A stretch of 64,000 bases of DNA from Strigamia acuminata (taxonomy: Eukaryota > Arthropoda > Chilopoda > Geophilomorpha > Linotaeniidae). The DNA lies in NCBI GenBank assembly GCA_949358305.1, contig OX442319.1, positions 3,782,001 to 3,846,000 of the forward strand, in the 5' to 3' direction. The position numbers and the translations under genes were made by a program. The notes beneath the pieces were generated by a model that was not told where the DNA came from, did no database searches, and was given only the letters and a program-made list of their open reading frames with translations. Positions 32,061 through 42,478 of this stretch are shown piece after piece. The first letter of the stretch is position 1, and each line of letters begins with the position of its first letter.

Positions 32061-33257
32061 TAGCTGTTCACCCGCAAAGCCATAGATCAGACAAATGTAT
32101 ACAGCCAAATCATAAAATACATTTTTGCAAAACTAAACCAATAATCAACCACAATAATACAAACCCAAACTAAAACCACACCAAAGCACAACCAAACCCA
32201 ATGCCAATCGGGCCAATAAAACATACTCCCTCTGTCCCAAATTATGGTATACATTTAATTAAATTAATTTAAATGGTATACATTTTATAGCCTATGACGC
32301 TGTTCACAAATACTTCGATTATTCTGGGTACATTTCTTATCGCCATTTCTTTTGATTAGGGCAAGTGTCCACTTTATGCGAATCCTTGGAAATCATTCTT
32401 GCCTCACGCGAATCCTTGGGATTCGTTCTAAAAAAAAACGGATTAATCCAGTCTGTTTCTAAAAATAAAAATAATAAATACCATTAAATTTACTCTCAAA
32501 CAAATTTGAAAATTGAAACTGGCAGGCATTGAATGACGGAGGTGGCTACAACAAAAAATGCAACAAAATCATTAATGGCACGCAATTATGCGTTTGCTGA
32601 AGTTCCTGTTTGCTGAAGTGAAACACATGGACGACAATTGTGTCATAATTATCGGCGTTATGAACTAAAACGCTGATCCAAGAAATTAATGCTCTGAGGA
32701 AGGTTAACAGTCAGAAATCACCTCTGATCACATGAGGTTAAATTAAATAATTAGATTGAAGAGGAGAAAAAGGTAGAATGAATCATTAATCATTGCCTTG
32801 TGTTACCAACAACAACCCAGTACTTAAGTTTCCTATTATTGGAGCAAACTTTTGCAAAGCAATAAGTGTGTGTTTTGATTATGGGCTCTCACAATGGTCC
32901 AAATGGGATCCAATAAAAGGCGACCATTTCCAGCCCTACCACAAGCATACCGATTGGATCCAACCATGTCTTTTTTATAAATAACAGTTGTACAAAAGTA
33001 CGTACAAAAGCAACTTTGAGTTTTCTAACACCGAAAGCTCGAGTCTGACGGTGTCCACTTAAAGAACTCTCCGCGAACCTGCACCATGCGCAATTACATG
33101 AGCCATTACATCATTAATTTGACCCTAATGGACGATTTTGTGACACAATTTTTCCAGATTACCGATAATTGCTTGTAGAATTTATTTAACCGATTGGCAA
33201 TTGTAGTCAGTACTTGGCGGTTTAAAGTTTTCACAAAAACTTTTCTATTGTTTCTTG
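32061..33257. other. AT-rich intergenic, no gene supported
   Basis: A 63-codon plus-strand ORF at 32793-32984 (ending DWIQPCLFYK) has no recognisable domain. CTCCCTCTGTCCCAAATTAT near 32224 resembles the end of some Tc1/mariner MITEs, but no inverted partner is visible. Nothing else could be assigned. Confidence 0.35.
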
Positions 33258-33449
33258 GACACTTTAACTGGAGAAAAATAAGCAGTCTAGTCTATAATAT
33301 TTCATAACTAGCTTATATAATTAATAAAATACCTAAATAAAAACTATATAAAGGCACGAATTCCTCTGAATTAGATTCTAAATCTGTTAGCAGAGCTAAC
33401 TTGGGCAGTAAAAAATAAAATACTCACTGTGAGTAAAACATGGAAAGAA

Positions 33450-33612
33450 TGTGGGAAACGTGATTTATATTGCGCATGCATTGTCGTTTGGTTGCTACGG
33501 CAACTTTGTTGTTAGGTTATAAGTTTTCATGACCATTCGTTGTACGCCATTCCTGGAAGTAAAAACGTTATATTTGTTCCTGTTTGAAAACGACTCCTCC
33601 TTGACTCTAACA
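33450..33612 (+). repeat. 5' LTR of copia element
   Basis: 163 bp, TGTGGGAAACG...GACTCTAACA. It matches 38055-38217 throughout by eye. It is short for an LTR but in the copia range. Confidence 0.96.
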
Positions 33613-33615
33613 TAT

Positions 33616-33626
33616 TGGTAGCAGAG
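33616..33626 (+). promoter_or_regulatory. Primer-binding site, initiator tRNA-Met
   Basis: TGGTAGCAGAG, three bases after the LTR, is complementary to the 3' end of metazoan initiator tRNA-Met (...CTCTGCTACCA). Confidence 0.85.
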
Positions 33627-33763
33627 TAAAGGTTGCTCCAAAAAAACGGTTCACGGAAAGAGGAAGACGTTTGCGAAGTTTTTTCCTTTCTAATTAAAAG
33701 AAAAGAAGAACACAAGGTGGAACAGAACGTTCGACAGAAAAGGCTTACAGAAAAGAACACGAA

Positions 33764-36700
33764 ATGGCCGACGCAATATCAGCTGGATCTCTAAATCGTA
33801 TAGAATTATTGAGTATTCGTAACTATTTCGTGTGGCAGTTTAAAGTCGGGGCACTATTACGAGCAAAAGGCTTGACGAGCGCGGTTACGGACGATGAGCC
33901 GGAGAAACCGATTCAAGGAGCACCCGATTTTAAGGCTAAGGAAGCCATTTACAATACCTGGGCGAAAAGCAACAGTGAGGCCGTGGGAATTTTGGCATTG
34001 ACCATTTCGGACGAAGAAGCTACGAACTGCCTGAGCATGACGAGTGCGAAGGTTATGTGGGAGCATTTGAAGACGCAACATGCAGGGGTGACTGTGGAAA
34101 AGCAAGTTGACGCCAGCGCTCAACTCACAGGTTTGAAAATGCGCACGGACGAATCCGTAGATCAATATATTAATCGGGCAAGGGCTATCCAAGCCAAGGC
34201 GAAAGCAGTCGGACGCGACATCCCGGATCGGGAAGTGATACTTTACGCCGCAAAAGGATTGTTGCCCAAATACCACCCAATTGGACGTGATTATCGCTCG
34301 CGACTGGATGCGAAATTAGAAGATCTGCGCACGGGTCTGCTAATCGAAGACCAATGGGCGCCGCCAAGTGGTGCAGCAAGCGCTTCCGCCACCCCCGTCG
34401 CTTTCAAAGCTCAAGCTAGTAAAAATTCGGGCGGGAGAAAATTTCGTGATGGGAATAAAAGAGCGTGTTTTGAGTGTGGCAAAACGGGCCACATAGCGAA
34501 AAATTGTTGGATCCGTTTCCCGGAGAAGCGTCCGAAGCCACAACAAAAGGAAACGGCCAAGCTCGCGTTGGGAACGCCATTACAGCATGCGTACGTCGCC
34601 ACTCTTGAATACGCAATGGGTCCACATGCGGAACGATTAACGCCAGCGCGCGAAGAGACGCGACATTACGCGCTAGTAGTCGATTTTGATGGGAACAACT
34701 CAACAAAATCCAATTGGATTCTGGATTCGGGCGCGTCGTCGCACATGTCGTGCCACCGTGAATGGTTTTCAACGCTGGAGGAGTTTGAGGCAACGGTAAC
34801 TACAGCTAAGAAGGGGACAGAGTTATTAGCGAAAGGAAAAGGGCAAATCATTATTAATTGCCGTTTGCCGGATTCGACACAAAAAAAAATTACTTTGCTA
34901 CAAGTACTTTATGTACCGGAATTAAAAGGAAACCTGCTGTCAATTCCTAAATTGACATCCAAGAAATGCCAAGTGCTGTTCGGTGAGCACAAGGTGGACA
35001 TTTTTGACCCGACTGGGGAACTCATCGCGCAAGGTAACAAGCACGGGGACATGTTTTTCTTGGAAACGCGCGAAGAAGAAAATGCGACGACAGCACGTGA
35101 GAACGTAGTCATGACGGAGAAGGAGCTGTGGCACGGACGATTGGGTCACGTTAACGAGAAAACGCTTGACGAAATGCACAATGGTGAGATCGTTTATGGC
35201 ATAAAATATAAGCACGAACAACTGCCGAAATGCGCGTCTTGCGTCTGCGGAAAAATGTCCAAGGCGCCTTTTAAGCGCATCAAAGAGAAGCAGTCTCAAA
35301 AGGTTCTGGATTTGATCCATGCGGATTTGGTGGGGCCTTTTCAAGCGCCGTCCCTGTCGGGCTCGAGATATGCGATGGTCCTGACGGATGACTTCTCAAG
35401 AAAAAGGTTTATTTATTTTTTGAGGGAAAAATCAGAAGCATTGGGCTATTTCAAGATTTTCAAAGCTTTAGTTGAAAAACAAACGGGAAAGGCACTTTGC
35501 AGATTGCGAACGGACAACGGAGGAGAATTCACAAGCGGGGATTTTCGTGTTTTTTGCGAAGAGAACGGAATAATGCACGAGCTCACAGTCCCATACAGCG
35601 CAGCCAGCAATGGAATTGCTGAGCGTTCAAACCGAACGCTGGTTGAAGCAGCTAGAACGATGTTAATAGACTCAAAAATGCCATTGCGTTTTTGGGCAGA
35701 AGCCTTAGCAACGGTTGTTTTTATCAAAAATCGCACGTTGACCAAACCAAATGGTAAAGTCGTTGCGGAGGAGATTTGGACGGGACGGAAGCCATCCGTC
35801 GGTTTTCTTCGCACTTTTGGATGTTCTGCGTGGCTGCACGTGCCAAACGAGCAGCGCAAGAAACTCGACAGCAAGGCACGAGAAGGCATTTTTGTCGGGT
35901 ATTCAGCTGTGCGCAAAGCGTATCGAATTTTCATTCCCGAAATTAACGACGTGGTCGAAGGTAGATCGGTTGTTTTTGACGAGGGAGTTCGCGGAGCCAA
36001 ACTACTCGACACAAACCGGCAGAAAACGGGAAATTCTCACGACATGGACGAGGGGAACGGCCCGCCGGTGAACACAATTATTGAGGATCCTATCGATCAA
36101 CAACAAGACGTTACGGCTGACCAACCGGATGACCAACCGGATGATCAACAATTACCGACTTGTGACGAGCCAGCACGCATAGTTGGACGACCGAGGGGAG
36201 CCACAGCTGAAGCGGTGACGCAGCGACACGAAGAGGGAAAACGTGAACGTGAGCAGCAACTGCTCGCTTCAGGTGTGCGGCGCTCGCAACGCCTGGCGGA
36301 ACAAAACGAGGCGGCGAATGTCGTTGGAGAAGAGACAAGCGAGCTGTTCACGCCAGAGACGTTTGACGAGGCTATTAATTGCCCTGATCGCGACAAGTGG
36401 CTCGATGCGATGACAAGCGAGATGGATTCCTTGCACGTTAATCAAGTGTGGAAACTGGTCAAACGCCGGGCAGGAATGAGGACAATAAGATCCAAATGGA
36501 TCTTTAGAATCAAATTCAACGCGGACAAGAGTATTAGTAAATACAAGGCACGTTTAGTAGCAGTCGGATGTGCACAACGGCCGGGCATCGACTTTACGGA
36601 AACTTTTTCGCCAGTCGTGCGGATGGAGTCCTTACGTATTATATTATTTTTGGTGGCCACGTTAGGACTAAAGACAAGACAATTTGACGTAAAGACGGCA

Positions 36701-37900
36701 TATCTTTACGGGGATCTAGAAGTTGACATTTACATGGACCAACCCGAAGGTTTTTTAGAAGAGGACGATGCAGTATGCAAATTGGAGCGGAGTCTGTATG
36801 GATTACGCCAATCCGGCCGATGCTGGAATAAGCGTCTAAACAGCGAACTAGTAAAATTGGGGTTGACACCAATTGCGGATGACGCTTGCGTCTACATTTA
36901 CGTGGAAAGGGACGGAATGCTTATTTTAGGAGTTTACGTCGATGATATTCTCGCCGCTTACTCTGACGACCGGACGCTCGAATGGCTGTTGACAGGGCTG
37001 AAGAAAGTTTTTGAGATAGTGGAACTGGGGGAGGTGCACTATCTGCTCGGGATGCAGATCCAAATCACGGCGGAAGGTGTTTGGGTCGGCCAACAAAAAT
37101 ACATTGATCAAATACTGGATACTTTTGATCCGGATGACCGCAGCAAAGCTTACACCCCCGTGGTGGTAGGACAAGATTTGGATGTTTTTGAAGAGTCTAA
37201 GGAGGTCGAGCAGCGCATCTACCAAAAGATTTTGGGCTCTATCATGCACCTAATGATAGTCACGAGACCGGACATATCGTTTGCGGTCAGCAAACTGTCG
37301 ATGTACTCGCGCGATCCGCGTGAAGTTCATTTTCGTGCAATCAAGCGCGTCCTGAGTTACATCAAACGAACCAGGAATTTTCGATTGTTTTTTCCATCCG
37401 AGGGTGGAAGCGTTGTTGGATACACGGATGCGAGCTGGTGCTCCACAAGGAAGGCAAGATCCTTTTCGGGGATACTGGTCATGCTAGGCCAGGCTCCAAT
37501 TTGTTGGAAAACCAAAAAGCAAAACCTTGTGGCATTATCCTCCTGTGAGAGTGAGGTCTTAGCCATGTGTGAACTTCTCAAGAGTTTGAAGTGGGTACGG
37601 AGCATCCTGTGCAGTCTGGGGCAGGGAGCATTCGTCCCGCAAAGCATCCCGATTTACACGGACAGCACGGCGGCGATGGACGTGCTAAGTGGGTCCAACC
37701 AGCACGGGAGGACCAAACACATCAACCGCCACTTGATGTTTGTGCGGGAGGACGTCTACTTGGGAAATATTCATTTGATTCATATGCCTTCAGAAATTCT
37801 GGCAGCAGACTTTCTCACCAAGGCGGTGCCAGCAGAGAAGATCAACGCGAGTCGTGAAGCAGTAGGACTCAAAGAGCTTGGAGAGGCTGAGAAGAAGTAG
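33764..37900 (+). CDS. Copia Gag-Pol polyprotein, 1378 aa
   Basis: Domains in order: Gag of the UBN2 type (about 1-200); zinc knuckle CFECGKTGHIAKNC (about 235-249); aspartic protease LDSGASSHMS (about 320); pre-integrase LWHGRLGHVNEKTL (about 455) with the HHCC pattern; integrase core with catalytic D in HADLVGPF (about 519), D in RTDNGGEF (about 583) and E in GIAERSN (about 619); reverse transcriptase with YVDDIL (about 1058); RNase H with GYTDASWC (about 1220) and the SSCESE segment. The order integrase before RT defines Ty1/copia. The product copies the element RNA and integrates the DNA. No stop or frameshift is present; Gag and Pol share one frame, as in most copia elements. It ends with TAG. 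Confidence 0.97.
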   Translation: MADAISAGSLNRIELLSIRNYFVWQFKVGALLRAKGLTSAVTDDEPEKPIQGAPDFKAKEAIYNTWAKSNSEAVGILALTISDEEATNCLSMTSAKVMWEHLKTQHAGVTVEKQVDASAQLTGLKMRTDESVDQYINRARAIQAKAKAVGRDIPDREVILYAAKGLLPKYHPIGRDYRSRLDAKLEDLRTGLLIEDQWAPPSGAASASATPVAFKAQASKNSGGRKFRDGNKRACFECGKTGHIAKNCWIRFPEKRPKPQQKETAKLALGTPLQHAYVATLEYAMGPHAERLTPAREETRHYALVVDFDGNNSTKSNWILDSGASSHMSCHREWFSTLEEFEATVTTAKKGTELLAKGKGQIIINCRLPDSTQKKITLLQVLYVPELKGNLLSIPKLTSKKCQVLFGEHKVDIFDPTGELIAQGNKHGDMFFLETREEENATTARENVVMTEKELWHGRLGHVNEKTLDEMHNGEIVYGIKYKHEQLPKCASCVCGKMSKAPFKRIKEKQSQKVLDLIHADLVGPFQAPSLSGSRYAMVLTDDFSRKRFIYFLREKSEALGYFKIFKALVEKQTGKALCRLRTDNGGEFTSGDFRVFCEENGIMHELTVPYSAASNGIAERSNRTLVEAARTMLIDSKMPLRFWAEALATVVFIKNRTLTKPNGKVVAEEIWTGRKPSVGFLRTFGCSAWLHVPNEQRKKLDSKAREGIFVGYSAVRKAYRIFIPEINDVVEGRSVVFDEGVRGAKLLDTNRQKTGNSHDMDEGNGPPVNTIIEDPIDQQQDVTADQPDDQPDDQQLPTCDEPARIVGRPRGATAEAVTQRHEEGKREREQQLLASGVRRSQRLAEQNEAANVVGEETSELFTPETFDEAINCPDRDKWLDAMTSEMDSLHVNQVWKLVKRRAGMRTIRSKWIFRIKFNADKSISKYKARLVAVGCAQRPGIDFTETFSPVVRMESLRIILFLVATLGLKTRQFDVKTAYLYGDLEVDIYMDQPEGFLEEDDAVCKLERSLYGLRQSGRCWNKRLNSELVKLGLTPIADDACVYIYVERDGMLILGVYVDDILAAYSDDRTLEWLLTGLKKVFEIVELGEVHYLLGMQIQITAEGVWVGQQKYIDQILDTFDPDDRSKAYTPVVVGQDLDVFEESKEVEQRIYQKILGSIMHLMIVTRPDISFAVSKLSMYSRDPREVHFRAIKRVLSYIKRTRNFRLFFPSEGGSVVGYTDASWCSTRKARSFSGILVMLGQAPICWKTKKQNLVALSSCESEVLAMCELLKSLKWVRSILCSLGQGAFVPQSIPIYTDSTAAMDVLSGSNQHGRTKHINRHLMFVREDVYLGNIHLIHMPSEILAADFLTKAVPAEKINASREAVGLKELGEAEKK

Positions 37901-38045
37901 ACGAAAGATTTCAAGCAAAGAAGAAGAATAGTTTTTATTGTCGTTAAAATTATTAAGTTAAAATTCGAATTGATTTGTATTTAGCTTTATTGTCGTTATT
38001 AAGTTAAAGTTCCAATTAGTTTGTATTTATGCACGCACAATCTAT

Positions 38046-38054
38046 AGGGGGATT
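38046..38054 (+). promoter_or_regulatory. Polypurine tract of copia element
   Basis: AGGGGGATT directly precedes the 3' LTR. It is short, as is common for copia elements. Confidence 0.7.
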
Positions 38055-38217
38055 TGTGGGAAACGTGATTTATATTGCGCATGCATTGTCGTTTGGTTGC
38101 TACGGCAACTTTGTTGTTAGGTTATAAGTTTTCATGACCATTCGTTGTACGCCATTCCTGGAAGTAAAAACGTTATATTTGTTCCTGTTTGAAAACGACT
38201 CCTCCTTGACTCTAACA
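38055..38217 (+). repeat. 3' LTR of copia element
   Basis: 163 bp, same sequence as the 5' LTR by eye, followed by the AAGAA target duplication. Confidence 0.96.
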
Positions 38218-38599
38218 AAGAAGTGTTTAATGAAACTCAAACAGTTACAAATTAAACTAGTGACAATGTCATGTGACTGGCAAATTATATAAAAAACAAA
38301 TCATAAGCTATAAAAATAATTATTCACAGGATATTTACTACAAGAACAAATCCTACAGCAGGAAAACTTTAGACTGAGAAATTTTGGAACAGGCTGTAAC
38401 TTGTTTGTTTCATTTAAATAATAAATGTAAACACTTCAATTTGTAGTTTGGATAATCAAAGACTTTACGTTTCAGTGGTTTGAAATCTAAAAGCACACAA
38501 TTCAACTCATTAGATTGCACAGGTACTGTCTGTTTCACTCTGCTGAGGAGGATCCGGTGAAATCAGAAAGAATAATACTGGCTCTGATCTTTGAGCTTG

Positions 38600-38950
38600 T
38601 TCGTATCTCATGAATCTTTCTGCCTCGCTTGAACCTGCCATGTACTTTTGGCATAGTTCACTGCTAGTTGTACGGCAAGACAGAAATCACGTCCTAGTAG
38701 TAAATTTGTGGCAGTCTCTGGAGTCACTAAGCATACAAATTTAATTATACCTAAAAGAGCTTATTTCCAGTTGCACAGATCCAGTTACTCGAATTTTATT
38801 ATTTGAAGCCACTCGCACTACTTTATGAAGTTCAATCAGTGTTGATTTTCTGTGAAATAACACGGGTGAGTCCTGAATTTGGCTTTTGGCAGAAATTGCT
38901 CAAATTGAGCAGCCATGTTTATTCATGGTGAAAAACTTTGTCAAATGACA
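38600..38950 (-). pseudogene. Ty3/gypsy protease relic
   Basis: On the minus strand the frame KFVCLVTPETATNLLLGRDF (about 38738-38679) matches the C-terminal half of a retroelement aspartic protease, with the LLGRD(F) motif. Stops interrupt the upstream part. It is in the wrong order to belong to the neighbouring gag-pol relic (39185-43075), so it is probably a second decayed element. Confidence 0.55.
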
Positions 38951-39433
38951 AGAAGCAGTCAGATGACTAATGATACATGCGATTACAAAACATGAGAACA
39001 AATCCCAAGAATAAATCATACATAAAAACTGAGCACATAATTAAATACATTGATTCAACTGAAATACAATTATTAACATAGGAAAGCAATTACAAATACA
39101 AATAAATGTTATCAAGTTGAATAACAACACAAGAACCATTTTGCCCAAACAACTCTTATTATTCTAGTAATTACTGAACACCTATATAACAGTGCTGGCA
39201 GACAGCGCTAACTCCAATATTAATGGAGCTCTAATCACCTCAATCTTCTTCGGGTCTGCCAAGATCCCTCACACCGAAAAGACATGGCCAAAGAAAACTA
39301 TTTCCGCTTTTCTAAATTCACATTTCCTCTCATTCAACATCAACCCATCCAACCCAATCCAATCCAATGCACCCAACATCACTACACCATGGTCTGCCAT
39401 CTTCTTCCCACTACAAAAATGTCATCCATTATA

Positions 39434-40200
39434 CAGGGTGTCCTGTAAAACACCTACCAGGTGAATTATTTTACAATCACATTAATTCAAAAATACTTTT
39501 GATATAGAATTAAAGTAAATGACCTGTGACAAATTCAATGAAACATGTTACATGCATGTGACATTGTTGCATCACTGTTTTGCAACTCGTAACTTTTAAA
39601 CCAACAATGCTACGCAAGAAATATCAATTGCAAAGTTGTAGAGAACCATCTAATTAGTCTAGAGCTGTTCTTAACAAAATTATTTCTTAGGGAAATGTTT
39701 TGAGAAAAAAGGTCTGAAACATTGGCCTACTCAGCATTATAACTCAGCTTTGTAACCTAAAACTATTGAGGCAACCTAGCTAATCCTCAATTAGGACACT
39801 TTATTGGGTCATACCTGTAAGTAGAAGAGAGGAAACACAAAAGAAAGGAAATAATTTATTTTGGGAATACATTCCACATGATAGTTTTAGGATATAAAGC
39901 TGAGTAGACTAACATTTCAAACCTTTTTTTCTCAAAACTTTTCAGTAAGAAATAATTTTTTTAAGAACAGTTCTAGACTAATTAGATGGTTCTCTACAAC
40001 TTTGCAATTGACATTTCTGCGTAGCATTGTTGGTTTAAAAGTTACGAGTTGCAAAACAGTGATGCAACAATGTCACATGCATTTAACATGTTTCATTGAA
40101 TTTGTCACAGGTCATTTACTTTAATTCTATATCAAAAGTATTTTTGAATTAATGTGATTGTGAAATAATTCACCTGGTAGGTGTTTTGCAGGACACCCTG
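39434..40200. mobile_element. Long palindromic MITE (CAGGGTG family), 767 bp
   Basis: The arms of about 330 bp begin CAGGGTGTCCTGTAAAACAC and are repeated inverted at the right end (GTTTTGCAGGACACCCTG). TA flanks both sides (39432-39433, 40201-40202). It interrupts the gypsy RT relic just before the catalytic DD region. Non-coding. Confidence 0.92.
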
Positions 40201-40328
40201 TATATTTATCACATATCCTAACCCCTCCAACACTTGCTGAATAATATCTTGAAATATCTCGGAATTCAAACCAGAGAATAAATCTGTACAAGCCCACATG
40301 CGTCGCAAAAGTTGTTATTTGTCTTTAC

Positions 40329-41760
40329 TATGGTGGCCCAGAAGGGCCATCACAATTTGTTCAAAAATGGAAAAATTTACACGTGGCCCAGGAGGGCCAT
40401 CGGCCCAGAAGGGCCAAAAAAATAAAAAAATTCAAAAATGAAAAAATTTTAAAATTTTGGAAAAGCCGTGGCCCAGGAGGGCCATCGACCCAGAAGGGCC
40501 ATCGAAATTTTTTCTATTTTTTGGAAAAAAGTCCACGTGGCCCAGGAGGGCCATCGGACCAGGAGGGCCATCGGACCAGGAGGGCCAAAAAAACAAAAAA
40601 TTACATTAAAATTTTTCATTTTTTTGGCCCTCCTGGCCACGTGGACTTTTTTCCAATAAATAGAAAAATTTACACGTGGCCCAGGAGGGCCATCGGACCA
40701 GAAGGGCCAAAGTCCCAAAACACCTCAACAAGATGATCCAAAAACTTCCGAAATGGCTAAATCATTCAAAAAATGTAAAAATAGAGTACGAAAAATGGCT
40801 TAAAACATTTAAAACATCAAATAAAACGTCTAAAACGTCGTTTTATTCGTCGCAGACTCCGGTTTTCGACGACTGGAGTTTCAGGAGTCCCGTGAATTCC
40901 GTGAACGGGTCGGGTAACCCTGGTTTCGCGTTTGGCGGGGCGCACGAGTACTTTGCGCAGCCGCAATATCAACATTCGCCCGATTCGGGTGTCGATGGAT
41001 GCGGGCAACAGTCGCCTGATTCGAGCGACGGGGTTTCGGGCTTGGCGTGTGCGGATCATCATCGAGTGTTGGCGCGGAGTTAGGATTGCGGCTCGGGGCT
41101 CGTGCAACACGTATTGAGGCCGCAGATGATGCGTGGTCCGTATGATTGGATGAAAAAAGCGTCGTATATGACGCCGTTTGAAATGCCGTTTGAAATGCCG
41201 TTTGAAATGCATTTTAAAACGTACTAAGTCACCTTTTTCTTGGGTTTTTATGTTTTAGACGTTTTATTTGATGTTTTAAATGTTTTAAGCCATTTTTCGT
41301 ACTCTATTTTTAAATTTTTTGAATGATTTAGCCATTTCGGAAGTTTTTGGATCATCTTGTTGAGGTGTTTTGGGACTTTGGCCCTTCTGGTCCGATGGCC
41401 CTCCTGGGCCACGTGTAAATTTTTCCATTTATTGGAAAAAAGTCCACGTGGCCCAGGAGGGCCATCGGCCCAGGAGAACCAAAAAAATAAAAAAATTTAA
41501 TGTAATTTTTTGTTTTTTTGGCCCTCCTGGTCCGATGGCCCTCCTGGGCCACGTGGACTTTTTTCCAAAAAATAGAAAAAATTTCGATGGCCCTTCTGGG
41601 TCGATGGCCCTCCTGGGCCACGGCTTTTCCAAAATTTTGAAATTTTTTCATTTTTGAATTTTTTTATTTTTTTGGCCCTTCTGGGCCGATGGCCCTCCTG
41701 GGCCACGTGTAAATTTTTCCATTTTTGAACAAATTACGATGGCCCTTCTGGGCCACCATA
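40329..41760. mobile_element. Foldback element, 1432 bp, carrying captured non-repeat DNA
   Basis: The ends TATGGTGGCCCAGAAGGGCC and its inverse open arms of about 500 bp built from a minisatellite of GGCCCAGGAGGGCCATCG-type units interleaved with AT-rich spacers. The arms continue to the segment TTAAAACATTTAAAACATC (about 40800-40840) and its inverse (about 41255-41300). A central unique region of about 400 bp, much richer in GC, is not inverted. The ORFs in the arms (GGPSxxxGHRPRRA-like) follow from the repeat unit. No transposase is seen. It lies inside the gypsy RT relic. Confidence 0.88.
40840..41225 (+). pseudogene. Captured caudal-type (Cdx/cad) homeobox gene fragment
   Basis: The unique centre of the foldback element has one frame, open except for a single TAG at 41081-41083, that reads through a S/P/G/Q-rich stretch (HSPDSGVDGCGQQSPDSSDG) to MRGPYDWMKKASY. 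The YDWMKKxxY sequence is the hexapeptide-like motif that precedes the homeodomain in Caudal/Cdx proteins (PYFDWMKKPAY in fly caudal); it binds the Exd/Pbx partner in related proteins. The homeodomain itself is absent: after the motif there are three TTTGAAATGCCG repeats. GC content and codon use differ sharply from the flanking arms. The match is short, so assignment to caudal is likely but not certain. Confidence 0.6.
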
Positions 41761-41805
41761 CTTAACTCTTCATCCAACTCAATTTGATGGAAACCATGTG
41801 CCAAA

Positions 41806-42478
41806 TAGGGTTTCTTAAAATCAGGGCTTTTGGAAAAACCAGTATTTCGGTATTCAATATTTAAAAAACCGGTAAACCGGTATTTTTCGGTAATTAAGTA
41901 AAATAATATAAGTAATGTAAAATACTTTTATTGTAATCGTAATGTTTTAATTGTAATTTTTGTTTATTTTTTTTAAAATATTATTTTCAATGTGCTGTAC
42001 TAGTAGATGTGTACTTGTAGAAGTTTGATGAATGTGGGATTGTTTTGTTATCAGGTGTTGGTTTTATTAGTTGAAATTAAGAATTCTTTTTTTTTTAATT
42101 GATAAAATGAGTTTATAAGATTTTTTAAGTTAAGAAATTCGGTAAATTCTCATTTGGAAGTTAAAAAATCAATAAATTTTCGTTTTTAAGTTAGAAAAAA
42201 TCGATAATTTTTTGTTTTAATGTGAAAAAAATCAATTAATTCTTAATTTATACGTATAAAAATCAATAAATTTACATTTTTAAGTTAAAAAGTCAATAAC
42301 TTTACATTTTAATGTTTACAAAAATCTCATTCAACATGCGTTATAAATGTCACTATTGCAGTGACACCTAACGGAAAAAAACGGTAAAAATACCGAATTA
42401 AAGACGGTGTTCGGTATTCGGTATTTTCTTGACAAATACCGGTTTTTGATACCGGTATTTACCGATAGAGAAACCCTA
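41806..42478. mobile_element. Non-autonomous hAT element, 673 bp, 8-bp target duplication
   Basis: Terminal inverted repeats TAGGGTTTCT...AGAAACCCTA are flanked by an exact 8-bp duplication GTGCCAAA (41798-41805 and 42479-42486), the hallmark of hAT transposons. The interior has ACCGGTATTTxCGGTA-type subterminal repeats at both ends and AT-rich filler; no transposase is encoded. The target lies in the gypsy RT relic: the frame on either side joins in the HGFHQIEL region. Confidence 0.93.

Larger units (their letters stand above)
33450..38217 (+). mobile_element. Complete Ty1/copia LTR retrotransposon
   Basis: Two 163-bp LTRs, with no difference seen, bound one gag-pol ORF. The target duplication AAGAA lies at 33445-33449 and 38218-38222. 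PBS and polypurine tract are present. Total length is 4768 bp. With identical LTRs and an open reading frame this is a recent, possibly active copy. Confidence 0.97.

Noticed and set aside
32224-32290. CTCCCTCTGTCCCAAATTAT resembling a Stowaway-type MITE end
   Set aside because: No inverted partner end or TA-flanked right terminus was found nearby; the match could be chance.
32793-32984. 63-codon ORF ending DWIQPCLFYK as a possible gene
   Set aside because: Short, no motif, and no splice or expression evidence.
40383-41706. ORFs rich in GGPSGHRPRRA in the foldback arms
   Set aside because: They occur on both strands and follow directly from the GGCCCAGGAGGGCCATCG minisatellite.
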